In this document: piece by piece, positions 15,086 to 23,004 of the stretch
Layout of the letters: each line of letters starts with the position of its first letter
Numbering within the stretch: position 1 is the stretch's first letter
From: a virus
DNA length: 42,491 nt
Reading direction: 5' to 3' (one strand)
IMG/VR virus record: IMGVR_UViG_3300041809_000940
Coordinates: 1-42,491 of that record
Translations under genes and position numbers: made by a program
Notes under the pieces: model-generated
The model's input: the letters and a program-made list of their open reading frames with translations, nothing else
Databases searched by the model: none
What the model was told of the DNA's origin: nothing

Positions 15086-16057
15086 TTGAGCAATAAAAGA
15101 CGCCTGAAGTTAGCTCTGGCGGTTTTTGCAAAGAACGAAGAGGATTGCATTAAAGCCTGTATAGAATCCTGTAAGGGCGTGGACCATGTTGTCGTCGTTG
15201 ATACGGGTTCTACCGACAGGACAAAAGAGATCGCAGCGGCTTGCGGGGCCAAGGTTTATGATTACGCATGGCATGACGATTACGGGGCAGCACGGACATA
15301 CAGTCTTAGATGCTGTCCCGATTGGATAGATTGGATTATCAGCCTCGATGCAGATGAACAAGTAGAGAAGGGCGGAATCGAGACGATCAGGAAGACCCTT
15401 GAGGTCATCAACGCCGACCCTGATTTCAATGCCTGTCAGATTCTTCTTTGCAACATTGACCAACAGGAGCAAACGCATTGGTTTGAGAGGGTGGTAAGAA
15501 ACAAGCCGTCAGTTTTCTATTCCTACCCGATAGACGAGTGCTACATCGCTTCTCCTACGGATAAGATAGGAAAGATAACGGACGTGAAGGTGTTTTATAA
15601 AGTGAGATCGGGAATGACGCCTGAAAAACATCTTGCCTTGGTAATCGACTTTCTGAGGCTCAATCCCAATGAAGAACGGATGCAATATGTCGCAGGGCGG
15701 CGTTATTACTCTTGCGGGGACTGTCCTTCAGCGGTCTACTGGTTTGAAAGGTATATCAGGAATAGACAGTCTTTGGGGCTATCTATGGCGACACCGCAGA
15801 TGGTTGACGCTCTGTTCTTCTGCGCCTATGCCCATGTGAAAATGCTTGAGTTTGCGAGGGCCAAAGAACTTCTCACGGCGGCCTGGCAGATCAACAATGA
15901 TTTCAGGGATGCGTGTCTTCTTATGTCTAAAGTGGTAGGGTACGAAGGCGACAAAGAAACCGAGCAGGTCTGGCTGAACAGGGCATTTAAGGCTAACAAC
16001 ACTGGCCTTGTGTACGGTCCATCGAGAACGACTATGGTACAAATGGCGGGACCATGA
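15086..16057 (+). CDS. GT2 glycosyltransferase with C-terminal helical repeats
   Basis: 323 aa. TTG start at 15086 behind GGAG (15077-15080). It begins LALAVFAKNEEDCI and continues VVVVDTGSTDRTKEI and SLDADEQ, the GT-A fold with its DxD-type metal site. The second half is alpha-helical and TPR-like (SAVYWFERYIRNRQ, AKELLTAAWQINNDF). This combination is frequent in bacterial GT2 proteins linked to surface or peptide glycosylation. The stop overlaps the radical SAM start (ATGA), so it is the first gene of a three-gene coupled cassette. Confidence 0.85.
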   Translation: MSNKRRLKLALAVFAKNEEDCIKACIESCKGVDHVVVVDTGSTDRTKEIAAACGAKVYDYAWHDDYGAARTYSLRCCPDWIDWIISLDADEQVEKGGIETIRKTLEVINADPDFNACQILLCNIDQQEQTHWFERVVRNKPSVFYSYPIDECYIASPTDKIGKITDVKVFYKVRSGMTPEKHLALVIDFLRLNPNEERMQYVAGRRYYSCGDCPSAVYWFERYIRNRQSLGLSMATPQMVDALFFCAYAHVKMLEFARAKELLTAAWQINNDFRDACLLMSKVVGYEGDKETEQVWLNRAFKANNTGLVYGPSRTTMVQMAGP

Positions 16058-16998
16058 ATGCTGAGTTTACACCGAGAATAGAATTGCAGGGACGAACGAG
16101 ACTTGAGACGGTCATCCCTCTTAGTACGCCTTTTGTGTTGTTTGTCGATCCCTCCGACGTGTGCAACCTTCATTGCCAATTCTGTCCTACCGGGACGGGA
16201 AAATTGAGCTGGTCGGGCCTTATGGATTTTGCACTATACAGGAAAATCATTGATGACCTGAGCGATTTTGATAGGCCGCTCAAGGTTCTGCGTCTTTACA
16301 AGGACGGCGAGCCTTTGATGAATCCTCGATTTGCCGATATGGTCAGGTACGCGAAAGAACGGGAGGCCTTTCAGATTGACACCACGACGAATGGGACCTT
16401 ACTCAGTCCTGAAAGGAATCTAGAATTGATTTCCGCAGGGCTTGACCGGATAAACATTTCTGTCAACGGTGTACCCTCAAAGGGCTATGTCGAAAACATC
16501 AGGCATCTTTACGAACACCGACAGGGTTGTGTGATGTGCGTTAAAACCATTGGCGATGTCCTATCAGATAGTGAAAAACAGGCATTCCTCGATACTTTCG
16601 GTGATATTTCCGACCGGATATTTATCGAACACCTCGCCCCGTGTTGGCCTGAATTTGACATGAGTTTCATTCCCAATCAGGAAGTAGGGATTTACGGACA
16701 GGCCATTGAACGGGTTGAGGTTTGCCCCTATATCTTCTATTCGATGTCCGTCAATTCCGATGGGGTGGTGAGCGCGTGCTTTCTTGATTGGGCCAGAAAA
16801 TTGACCGTAGGCGATGCAAGGACGGAAAGCCTTAAAGACATTTGGAATGGTGAAAAACTGTCGGTGTATCGAAAACTTCATCTGATGAAAAAACGGGCTG
16901 AAATAGGGATATGTGCGAACTGCGGCCAATTATCCCACGGACTCCCTGATAACATTGACGCCTTTGCCGAACAAATCCTTAAAGAGAGGTTTGCATGA
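16054..16998 (+). CDS. radical SAM protein with SPASM-like C-terminus
   Basis: 314 aa. CNLHCQFC (C37, C41, C44) binds the radical SAM cluster, and LRLYKDGEPLMNP is the family's second strand motif. The C-terminal region VEVCPYIFYSMSVNSDG, VSACFLDW and GICANCG carries the cysteines of a SPASM/twitch-type auxiliary cluster, and GDARTESLKDIWNGEK is the standard linker. SPASM enzymes often act on peptides and proteins, some on sugars or aminoglycosides. No precursor peptide gene is visible beside it. Coupled at both ends by ATGA overlaps. Confidence 0.87.
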   Translation: MNAEFTPRIELQGRTRLETVIPLSTPFVLFVDPSDVCNLHCQFCPTGTGKLSWSGLMDFALYRKIIDDLSDFDRPLKVLRLYKDGEPLMNPRFADMVRYAKEREAFQIDTTTNGTLLSPERNLELISAGLDRINISVNGVPSKGYVENIRHLYEHRQGCVMCVKTIGDVLSDSEKQAFLDTFGDISDRIFIEHLAPCWPEFDMSFIPNQEVGIYGQAIERVEVCPYIFYSMSVNSDGVVSACFLDWARKLTVGDARTESLKDIWNGEKLSVYRKLHLMKKRAEIGICANCGQLSHGLPDNIDAFAEQILKERFA

Positions 16999-18290
16999 TC
17001 GTAGTGAACACCGATAATAAACCGGTTTTTGAAGAAGGCGATAACGTCCGGCAAAAAAGGGCCAAGATCGGTGAGGTTCTTTTTAACGATAAGGCACCCC
17101 TTGTGAGCGTTATTGTCTTGGGATGGAACAGGTCGGATAAGACGAGGATATGCGTGGAGTCCGTGCTGAAATTTACCGAAGGCATCGATTACGAGCTTGT
17201 TTTACTGGACAACGGTTCGACAGATGATACGCTTGATTACTTTCAGAGCGTAGATCATCCAAAAAAAACGATCATCAGGATTACTAAAAATGTTGGGGCC
17301 TTTTTCGGGATGGATACCGGAATGCTCCATTCAAGCGGAAAGTATCTTGCCGAACTTGCTAACGATACTTACGTGACGAAAAATTGGCTGAAAAATATGC
17401 TCAGGTGCGCGGAATCAGACCCATGTATAGGTATGATTAGCCCTCGCTCATCCAATGTGAGTAACCTTCAGAATGCTAATATTTCCTTTCTTGGCCTAGA
17501 AGAGATGCGGCAAAAAACCGCCGAATATAATGTGTCTGACCCAAGGAAATGGCATGAGCGTCTTCGCCTCATTACGATAGCTACACTGTTCAGAAGGGAA
17601 TGCCTGAGTATAATTGGTAGATTCGATTATGGGTTTGTCCATGACTTTGGCGATGATGATATTACCTTTCGTGTCAGAAGGGCGGGTTATAAGGCTATCC
17701 TGTGCGGTGATGTTTTTGTGCATCACGATCATCCCATGGAAGAGAGAAATGAAGCGAAATTTACTGAAGACCTTAAAAAAGGAAAGCTTGATTTCAGAGA
17801 AAAATACCATGGTGTTGATGCTTGGGATGACGTGAATAACTTTGAGCCTGGCATAATGGCGCTGGTTAATCCCGAAGAAAAGCGCGGTCTTCCCTCGATT
17901 CTCGGCATAGACGTAAGGTGCGGCACGCCGATCTTGGAATTGAAAAACAGGTTGCGTTTGGCCGATGTCTTCAACGCCCACCTTGCCGCCTTCACCACTG
18001 AGGCCAAATATTACCCTGACTTACTGACTATCTGCGATGAAGGAAGGGTTTTCGTGGACAGGCCGGAATATCTGAAGTTACGTTTTCAAGCCCCTGAATT
18101 CGATTACGTGGTTTTGGGAAAGCCGATTAATACCTACAGGCAATCGGCTACGCTTATCTCAGACATAAAATCATTGTTGAAACCGGATGGAAAATTGCTC
18201 GTCACGATGGAAGGCAATGGGGCCGACGTTATTCATGGTCTTGCCTCTCCATCAGGAATAGATTTGAAGAGTGTAATAACGCTGCCATAG
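16995..18290 (+). CDS. GT2 glycosyltransferase fused to a methyltransferase-like domain
   Basis: 431 aa. Residues about 35-265 form a GT-A domain (PLVSVIVLGWNRSDKTRICV, LLDNGSTDDTLDYF, then FGDDDITFRVRRAGY). The C-terminal 130 residues look like a degenerate SAM-dependent methyltransferase: LGIDVRCGTPILELKNRL resembles motif I, FDYVVLGKP and LLKPDGKLLVTM resemble the later strands. Glycosyl- and methyl-transfer fusions are known in polysaccharide synthesis. Motif I lacks one expected glycine (RCGTP), so activity of that half is uncertain. Last gene of the second cassette. Confidence 0.8.
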   Translation: MIVVNTDNKPVFEEGDNVRQKRAKIGEVLFNDKAPLVSVIVLGWNRSDKTRICVESVLKFTEGIDYELVLLDNGSTDDTLDYFQSVDHPKKTIIRITKNVGAFFGMDTGMLHSSGKYLAELANDTYVTKNWLKNMLRCAESDPCIGMISPRSSNVSNLQNANISFLGLEEMRQKTAEYNVSDPRKWHERLRLITIATLFRRECLSIIGRFDYGFVHDFGDDDITFRVRRAGYKAILCGDVFVHHDHPMEERNEAKFTEDLKKGKLDFREKYHGVDAWDDVNNFEPGIMALVNPEEKRGLPSILGIDVRCGTPILELKNRLRLADVFNAHLAAFTTEAKYYPDLLTICDEGRVFVDRPEYLKLRFQAPEFDYVVLGKPINTYRQSATLISDIKSLLKPDGKLLVTMEGNGADVIHGLASPSGIDLKSVITLP

Positions 18291-18321
18291 GTGGCGTATT
18301 TCATCATGGAGGTACGGTAAG

Positions 18322-18444
18322 ATGCTGAAGTCCAAAGGCCCGAAAAAAGTGAAAAACCCTACTCACAGCAAGTATGCGGAATATGTGGCGGAGAAAAAGG
18401 TGCCTCACGGTGCCGGGAAGGGAAAGAAGAAGACAAAGAAGTAA
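18322..18444 (+). CDS. very small lysine-rich protein
   Basis: 40 aa, with ATG 18322 preceded by GGAGGT (18308-18313). About one third of residues are lysine (KKVKNPTHSKYAEYVAEKK, GKGKKKTKK). Such basic peptides in late operons may bind DNA or be packaged, but the function is unknown. It lies between cassette 2 and the neck genes. Confidence 0.5.
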   Translation: MLKSKGPKKVKNPTHSKYAEYVAEKKVPHGAGKGKKKTKK

Positions 18445-18467
18445 CGGTACAAAAAAAGGAGTGAATT

Positions 18468-19022
18468 ATGGCAAGCGAATATCCGCTCTATGTCTATGAC
18501 CTGACGCGGCTTGAGCATACTATGATTGTTCACAGCCTCGATGAAGAGAAAGACGCCGCCGAACAGGGTTACACGAGGATTGCCAATCATCCTCTCACGC
18601 CGAAGTCCGAACCTGCCCCGGTGCCTGTCCGTAGTGCCGATGAGAAGTTCCCGATGTGGGTTTACTGGCCTGACGGCACAAGGGCAGGCGTGGTCGTCAA
18701 CAACCAAAAAGAACTTGAGGAAAAGGTGGCTGAAGGCTATTCGGAAAACGTGAAAGCGTTCAGCAAGGCCGTCATCCTGGACAATGAGATTGCTGACCTG
18801 AAGACCCGTCTTGCTCAAAAGACCAAGGAACGCAGAGAAATAAAAGAAGAGTCTCCTGCGCCTCTGAGCATAGTTGAGAATGAGCCGGGAAAGCCTCTCG
18901 TGCAACAGGTGGGGCGTGCTGTCAAGAGTGCCTATAAGTGCCCGACTTGCGGAAAAAGCAACGACAACCTCGGCCAGTATCAGAAATGTGTGGCATCTCA
19001 CAGGACAAAGGCGCAGACATGA
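18468..19022 (+). CDS. hypothetical protein with C-terminal zinc finger
   Basis: 184 aa, with AGGAG upstream of ATG 18468. The N-terminus looks like a small beta domain repeated once (YPLYVYDLTRLEHTMIVHS; FPMWVYWPDGTRAGVVVNN, each followed by EE..A.EGY), then a coiled segment (IADLKTRLAQKTKERREIK) and a C2HC-type finger (CPTCGKSNDNLGQYQKCVASH). It lies between the head genes and the gp4-like gene. A minor structural or assembly role is possible. Confidence 0.6.
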   Translation: MASEYPLYVYDLTRLEHTMIVHSLDEEKDAAEQGYTRIANHPLTPKSEPAPVPVRSADEKFPMWVYWPDGTRAGVVVNNQKELEEKVAEGYSENVKAFSKAVILDNEIADLKTRLAQKTKERREIKEESPAPLSIVENEPGKPLVQQVGRAVKSAYKCPTCGKSNDNLGQYQKCVASHRTKAQT

Positions 19023-19069
19023 GGTAGGTTCCGAAACAACCTTTACAACCGACAAGTGGAGGCATCATA

Positions 19070-19816
19070 GTGCAACTTCAAGCAGTCGATATCGTCAAGG
19101 CAAGTCTGAGAGCAGTAGGGGCCTTAAGGCGAGGTATGCCATTAGACCCCGAAGAAGCTCAAAACGCTCTCCAAGCCCTTAATATCTGGATTGATAGTCT
19201 TGGGGCCAACAACCTCATGCCGCTTGCCAACGTGAAACAAGCATTCTCGCTCACTGGTGGGGAATATATCTACACCATCGGCATCGGCGGCAACTTCAAC
19301 ACGGTCAAACCGACGAGGATAATTGACGGCTTTACCAGGGATACCTATGGAGTAGATCGCACCTTGGAGATCAGAGACATGCAATGGTACGATCTCCAAG
19401 AAGACAAATCTTTCGTGTCGGCTCCCCCTTCCGACCTTGCCTATGACCCCGGACCTACTCAACAGGTGGTTCCGGTGGGCATTGTTTATTTCTATCCCAT
19501 CCCTGATTCTTCTAATACCTATACCGTGTATCTCGGCACGGATAACCCTTTCACGGAATTCACCTATCTTACCGATGTCGTGACATTCCCGGCAGCTTAT
19601 TATCGGATGCTGAAATTCAATCTGGCGGTAGAACTATGGCCTGATTATCACCATCGAGAAGGGCAAATGGTTCCACGGTGGCTTCAGGGGAAAGCAGAAG
19701 AGAGCGTGAGAGAGGTTGAGAGCATGAATGTGTCAACGGCGCGGGTAACTTCCATGATCGACGTTCCCGGCACAAAGACGGGCATTTACAATATCGAGTC
19801 GGATCGGCCTGATTAA
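19070..19816 (+). CDS. tail accessory factor / head completion protein, P22 gp4-like
   Basis: 248 aa, GTG start with TGGAGG 8 bases upstream. The N-terminal helices (AVDIVKASLRAVGAL, PEEAQNALQALNIWIDSLG) and the later TFPAAYYRMLKFNLAVELWP are typical of P22 gp4-type proteins, which close the portal after packaging and anchor the tail. The gene is followed by a gp10-like gene, as in P22. Confidence 0.82.
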   Translation: MQLQAVDIVKASLRAVGALRRGMPLDPEEAQNALQALNIWIDSLGANNLMPLANVKQAFSLTGGEYIYTIGIGGNFNTVKPTRIIDGFTRDTYGVDRTLEIRDMQWYDLQEDKSFVSAPPSDLAYDPGPTQQVVPVGIVYFYPIPDSSNTYTVYLGTDNPFTEFTYLTDVVTFPAAYYRMLKFNLAVELWPDYHHREGQMVPRWLQGKAEESVREVESMNVSTARVTSMIDVPGTKTGIYNIESDRPD

Positions 19817-19827
19817 ATGGTGAGTCA

Positions 19828-21297
19828 ATGCCTGCTATAAATGGTTTTCTTGGGCCAAGTTACAACGGGAGAAGCAGTGAGTTTCTAGCTGCTCGCACTG
19901 TGAACCTGTTTGCAGAATTGGGAACGGTTGATGGCACGAGTAAGACTATTATTTCCCTTGTCGGCCCTATAGGTTCGGCTTTTTACGCCAATGGTGGTGC
20001 TTCTCCAGTCAGGGGAATGTATCCTTGGAACGGCAGTCTCTATGTTGTCGAGGGCAGCACTTTGTCACGTTTTACCGCTAACCTTCAACAAATCATTCTC
20101 GGTACTCTCACAACCAGCGTGGGCCGTGTCCTGATGAAAGACAATGGGCTTACTGCAAGCGGCATAGGCGGAAATCAGCTTATGATTATCGACGGGGCTA
20201 ACGGCTATATTGTCGATACTTCGGACACGTTTTCTATCATTTCCGATGGCGTTTTCCCTGCCAATCCTATTGCTCTTGGCTACATAGACGGATATTTTGT
20301 CGTGGCGGCACAGGGCAGCATGGCGGCTTACTGTTCAACCATTTACAATGGTCTTTCAGGCTATTGGCCGTTTCTGGCAGTTTCTCCTATTCAGGCCGAA
20401 CCGGACATTATCAGGGTCATTCAGAACCTCAACCAGCAACTTTGGTTCATCAAACAATATACCTCTGAAATCTGGTATGACGCGGGAATATCTACGGTTT
20501 TGGGCTTCCCGTTTTCGAGGACAAGCGCCGGGATTATCAACTGCGGTACACCCTCTCCTTTCGGCGTCGTAAGAGCAGATAATAGCCTTGCGTTTCCCGC
20601 GACCCAATGGAACAATGACCAGGGAGAATTTATCGGAATTGTGGAATTGTCTGGGAGCAGCCCGGTCGTTATTTCTCCTCAACCTATAACCTATCAGATG
20701 AGTAAATGGGCACCGTGGACCGATGTATTCGGTTTTTCGTTTTCTCTTGAAGGTCATACTTTTGGTATCTGGACAAGCCCTAGCGCCAACCAGACTTTTA
20801 TGTATGACTTTACCACGCAAATGTGGTTTGAATGGTCATCGTGGACGGGATCGCCTTACATAACCGGACGGCACTTCAGCAATTGTTACGCTTATTTCAA
20901 CGGGATGCATCTTGTAGGCGATTATGCTTCGGGCAACATAAACTATCTAAGTACATCCTTGTACCAGGACTCCGGCAATCCTATAGCGTCTTTGAGAGTG
21001 GGGCCACCAATCTTTGACTCAAACAATTTAGATAACGTGATGATTGAATCGTTTGAGCTAGATGCGGAAATGGGCGTAGGAAATCCCACAACGAGTCTCA
21101 ACCCTCAGATAGCCCTTTCATATTCTGACGACGGCGGACACCGCTGGTCAACGGAAATGCTGAGAGGACTTGGGGCTGCGGGGCAGTATCAGAATCGGGC
21201 CATTTGGAACAATCTTGGGTCATTCGCACAGTTCTTACCACGAGTGGCGATAACGGATAATTGTAGCAGGGTGCTCACAGGGGCCTATGTGAGGTAG
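19828..21297 (+). CDS. packaged-DNA stabilisation protein, P22 gp10-like
   Basis: 489 aa. Opening INGFLGPSYNGRSSEFLAAR and TVNLFAELG, followed by SLVGPIGS, YVVEGSTL and a run of beta blades, matches the P22 gp10 family, a tail hub that holds DNA in the head and seats the spikes. Length is close to the family norm (about 470). It begins 11 bases after the gp4-like stop. Confidence 0.85.
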   Translation: MPAINGFLGPSYNGRSSEFLAARTVNLFAELGTVDGTSKTIISLVGPIGSAFYANGGASPVRGMYPWNGSLYVVEGSTLSRFTANLQQIILGTLTTSVGRVLMKDNGLTASGIGGNQLMIIDGANGYIVDTSDTFSIISDGVFPANPIALGYIDGYFVVAAQGSMAAYCSTIYNGLSGYWPFLAVSPIQAEPDIIRVIQNLNQQLWFIKQYTSEIWYDAGISTVLGFPFSRTSAGIINCGTPSPFGVVRADNSLAFPATQWNNDQGEFIGIVELSGSSPVVISPQPITYQMSKWAPWTDVFGFSFSLEGHTFGIWTSPSANQTFMYDFTTQMWFEWSSWTGSPYITGRHFSNCYAYFNGMHLVGDYASGNINYLSTSLYQDSGNPIASLRVGPPIFDSNNLDNVMIESFELDAEMGVGNPTTSLNPQIALSYSDDGGHRWSTEMLRGLGAAGQYQNRAIWNNLGSFAQFLPRVAITDNCSRVLTGAYVR

Positions 21298-21306
21298 GGA
21301 GGTAAT

Positions 21307-21486
21307 ATGCCAGCAAAATCTAAGAAGCAAAGAAAGGCTATGGCGATTGCAGAGCATCATCCTGAGAAACTATACAAAAAGAACAAGGGACTGAAAAAGA
21401 TGTCCAAATCTCAACTTCACGACTTTGCGGCGACAAAAGAGAAGGGCTTGCCAAAAAAGAAGAAGAGGAAGAAGGCCAAAAAATGA
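21307..21486 (+). CDS. DUF3008-like small basic protein
   Basis: 59 aa, with GGGAGG upstream of ATG 21307. The start PAKSKKQRKAMAIAE and the end KKMSKSQLHDFAATKEKG follow the DUF3008 pattern (PAKSK.Q......SM...L.DFAsTK.KGLP). The family is common in phage genomes next to structural genes, with no proven role. The tail is almost pure lysine. The stop overlaps the GNAT start. Confidence 0.7.
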   Translation: MPAKSKKQRKAMAIAEHHPEKLYKKNKGLKKMSKSQLHDFAATKEKGLPKKKKRKKAKK

Positions 21487-21929
21487 TTAGACCTGGCGAA
21501 GAAAAAGACATCCCTGCCGTTGCTCTTCTCTGGTATCGAATGGCTAAGGAACTGCTTAACGGTACAGCGGGAGAACAGGAGCCATTGTGTGCGTGGTGGG
21601 CGAATATCACCTGGGGGTTGATGAAAAGCGGGAATTATCATCTTTGGCTAGCCGATAAGGATGAAGAGATTATTGGGTTTATCGATTATCTCGATGATGT
21701 GAATCTGATGACCAATGAACTTTTTGCGGCCCTCAGAAGTTATTACGTGATGCCGGAATATCGAAGAACTAAGGCGGCATATTATTTATGGAGTACTTTT
21801 CTTGCCGATCTTAGAGAAAGAAAGTCTCACTATATTGAATCAAATTGTGAGGAAAAAATGGTTGTTTTCTGGAGGAAAAGAGGATTTGAAGTTCTACCGA
21901 GAATCAGGCGGCAGTTGATGGAGGCATAA
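21483..21929 (+). CDS. GNAT-family acetyltransferase
   Basis: 148 aa. The N-terminus MIRPGEEKDIPAVALLWYRM, the central strands WLADKDEEIIGFIDY and LRSYYVMPEYRRTKAAYYLW, and the end MVVFWRKRGFEVLPRI follow GNAT topology. The acetyl-CoA loop reads RRTKAA instead of the usual R/QxxGxG/A, so its activity is open. Phages often carry a GNAT near tail and ejection genes. The target could be a virion protein or a host protein. Confidence 0.7.
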   Translation: MIRPGEEKDIPAVALLWYRMAKELLNGTAGEQEPLCAWWANITWGLMKSGNYHLWLADKDEEIIGFIDYLDDVNLMTNELFAALRSYYVMPEYRRTKAAYYLWSTFLADLRERKSHYIESNCEEKMVVFWRKRGFEVLPRIRRQLMEA

Positions 21930-21930
21930 A

Positions 21931-23004
21931 ATGGCAGTCTTGGGATTAGGTATTTTAGGGGCGGGATTAGCTGGTGCCGGGGCCAATATCTTTGGTTCTA
22001 TCACTGGTTCTAACGCAGCAGAACAAGCCCTTACCGCTGGAGAAGCAGCCAGTGTCTCCGGAATGGAACAATCTCAGAATCAGTATTCGATTCTTCAAAA
22101 CATCCTTGCTCCTTACCTTGCAACAGGTCAAACAGGAACAAGTCTTCTGAATTATCTCATGGGTGGCGCGGCTCCTACTGCTACGGCGGGTCTTACCTCC
22201 GATCAGCAGGCGCAATTGTCTCAGGCGCAACAATATGTCCAAGCTTATACAGCAAATCCAAATCCTGAAATTCAGGCAAAATATGCCGCTCAATATCAAA
22301 ACGCCGTCGACACGATCAACACGCTTACGCAGCAGCAGAATGCAGCCCAGGCTTCCCAGGGATTGCCCGGTGCTGTTCAGAATCTTAATCAACAGGGCTT
22401 TGGCCAAGGTTCTTTGCTCAATACCGCGATGAATCTCACAGGTGGACCCAACGCCTATTCTCAGTTTCAGAACAGCCCCTATTATCAGGCCATGGTGAAT
22501 GCGATGAACCTCGGAACCGGAAACCTCGCGGCTCAGAGTGCGGCAGGCGGAACTTTCGGCTCAGGGACTATGGGAGCGGGTCTCTTGAATCTCGCACAGC
22601 AGACAGGTTCGCAGTATTACGGAGGCTATCAATCAGGCACGGAACAGGCCCTTCAGAACGTCGTAAATATGCTCACAGGGCAGACGAATACAGGGTTAAC
22701 CGGGGCAAGCCAATTAAGCAGCGCATCTAACACGCTTCAAAGCAATACCTCGAACAATCTTAGCAACCTTGCCTCTGTTATCGGGAGCGGTGCCTTGACT
22801 TCAGCGGGCCTTCAGACAGGAGCGGCAACAGGGATAACCAATCAACTTAGCAGTGGGCTGGGAACCTACATGAACTATATGAATTACAGTAACCTCGCTA
22901 ATGCGATTAAGGGCTTAAACGGAGGGACGAATGCAGGTACAAACCTGACGGGGGCACCAACCGCGTCTTCATCTTCTAGTCTTTTAGACCTTTGGGGGGT
23001 ATAA
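21931..23004 (+). CDS. DNA ejection protein, gp7-like
   Basis: 357 aa, starting one base after the GNAT stop. It opens with glycine-zipper sequence (GLGILGAGLAGAGANIFGSI) able to insert into membranes, followed by Gln-, Asn-, Ala- and Gly-rich helical sequence. In P22-like phages the first ejection protein (gp7) follows the tail hub genes and helps form the channel across the envelope. The stop shares a base with the next start (TAATG). The assignment is from position and composition. Confidence 0.65.
   Translation: MAVLGLGILGAGLAGAGANIFGSITGSNAAEQALTAGEAASVSGMEQSQNQYSILQNILAPYLATGQTGTSLLNYLMGGAAPTATAGLTSDQQAQLSQAQQYVQAYTANPNPEIQAKYAAQYQNAVDTINTLTQQQNAAQASQGLPGAVQNLNQQGFGQGSLLNTAMNLTGGPNAYSQFQNSPYYQAMVNAMNLGTGNLAAQSAAGGTFGSGTMGAGLLNLAQQTGSQYYGGYQSGTEQALQNVVNMLTGQTNTGLTGASQLSSASNTLQSNTSNNLSNLASVIGSGALTSAGLQTGAATGITNQLSSGLGTYMNYMNYSNLANAIKGLNGGTNAGTNLTGAPTASSSSSLLDLWGV

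Noticed and set aside
4700-18290. DNA base hypermodification pathway
   Set aside because: No thymidylate synthase-like, dUTPase, queuosine-type or base glycosyltransferase gene is visible; the enzymes fit sugar, protein or envelope chemistry better.
18322-18444. 40-aa lysine-rich protein as a precursor peptide of cassette 2
   Set aside because: Composition is that of a basic nucleic-acid-binding tail, and it has its own ribosome site separated from the cassette.
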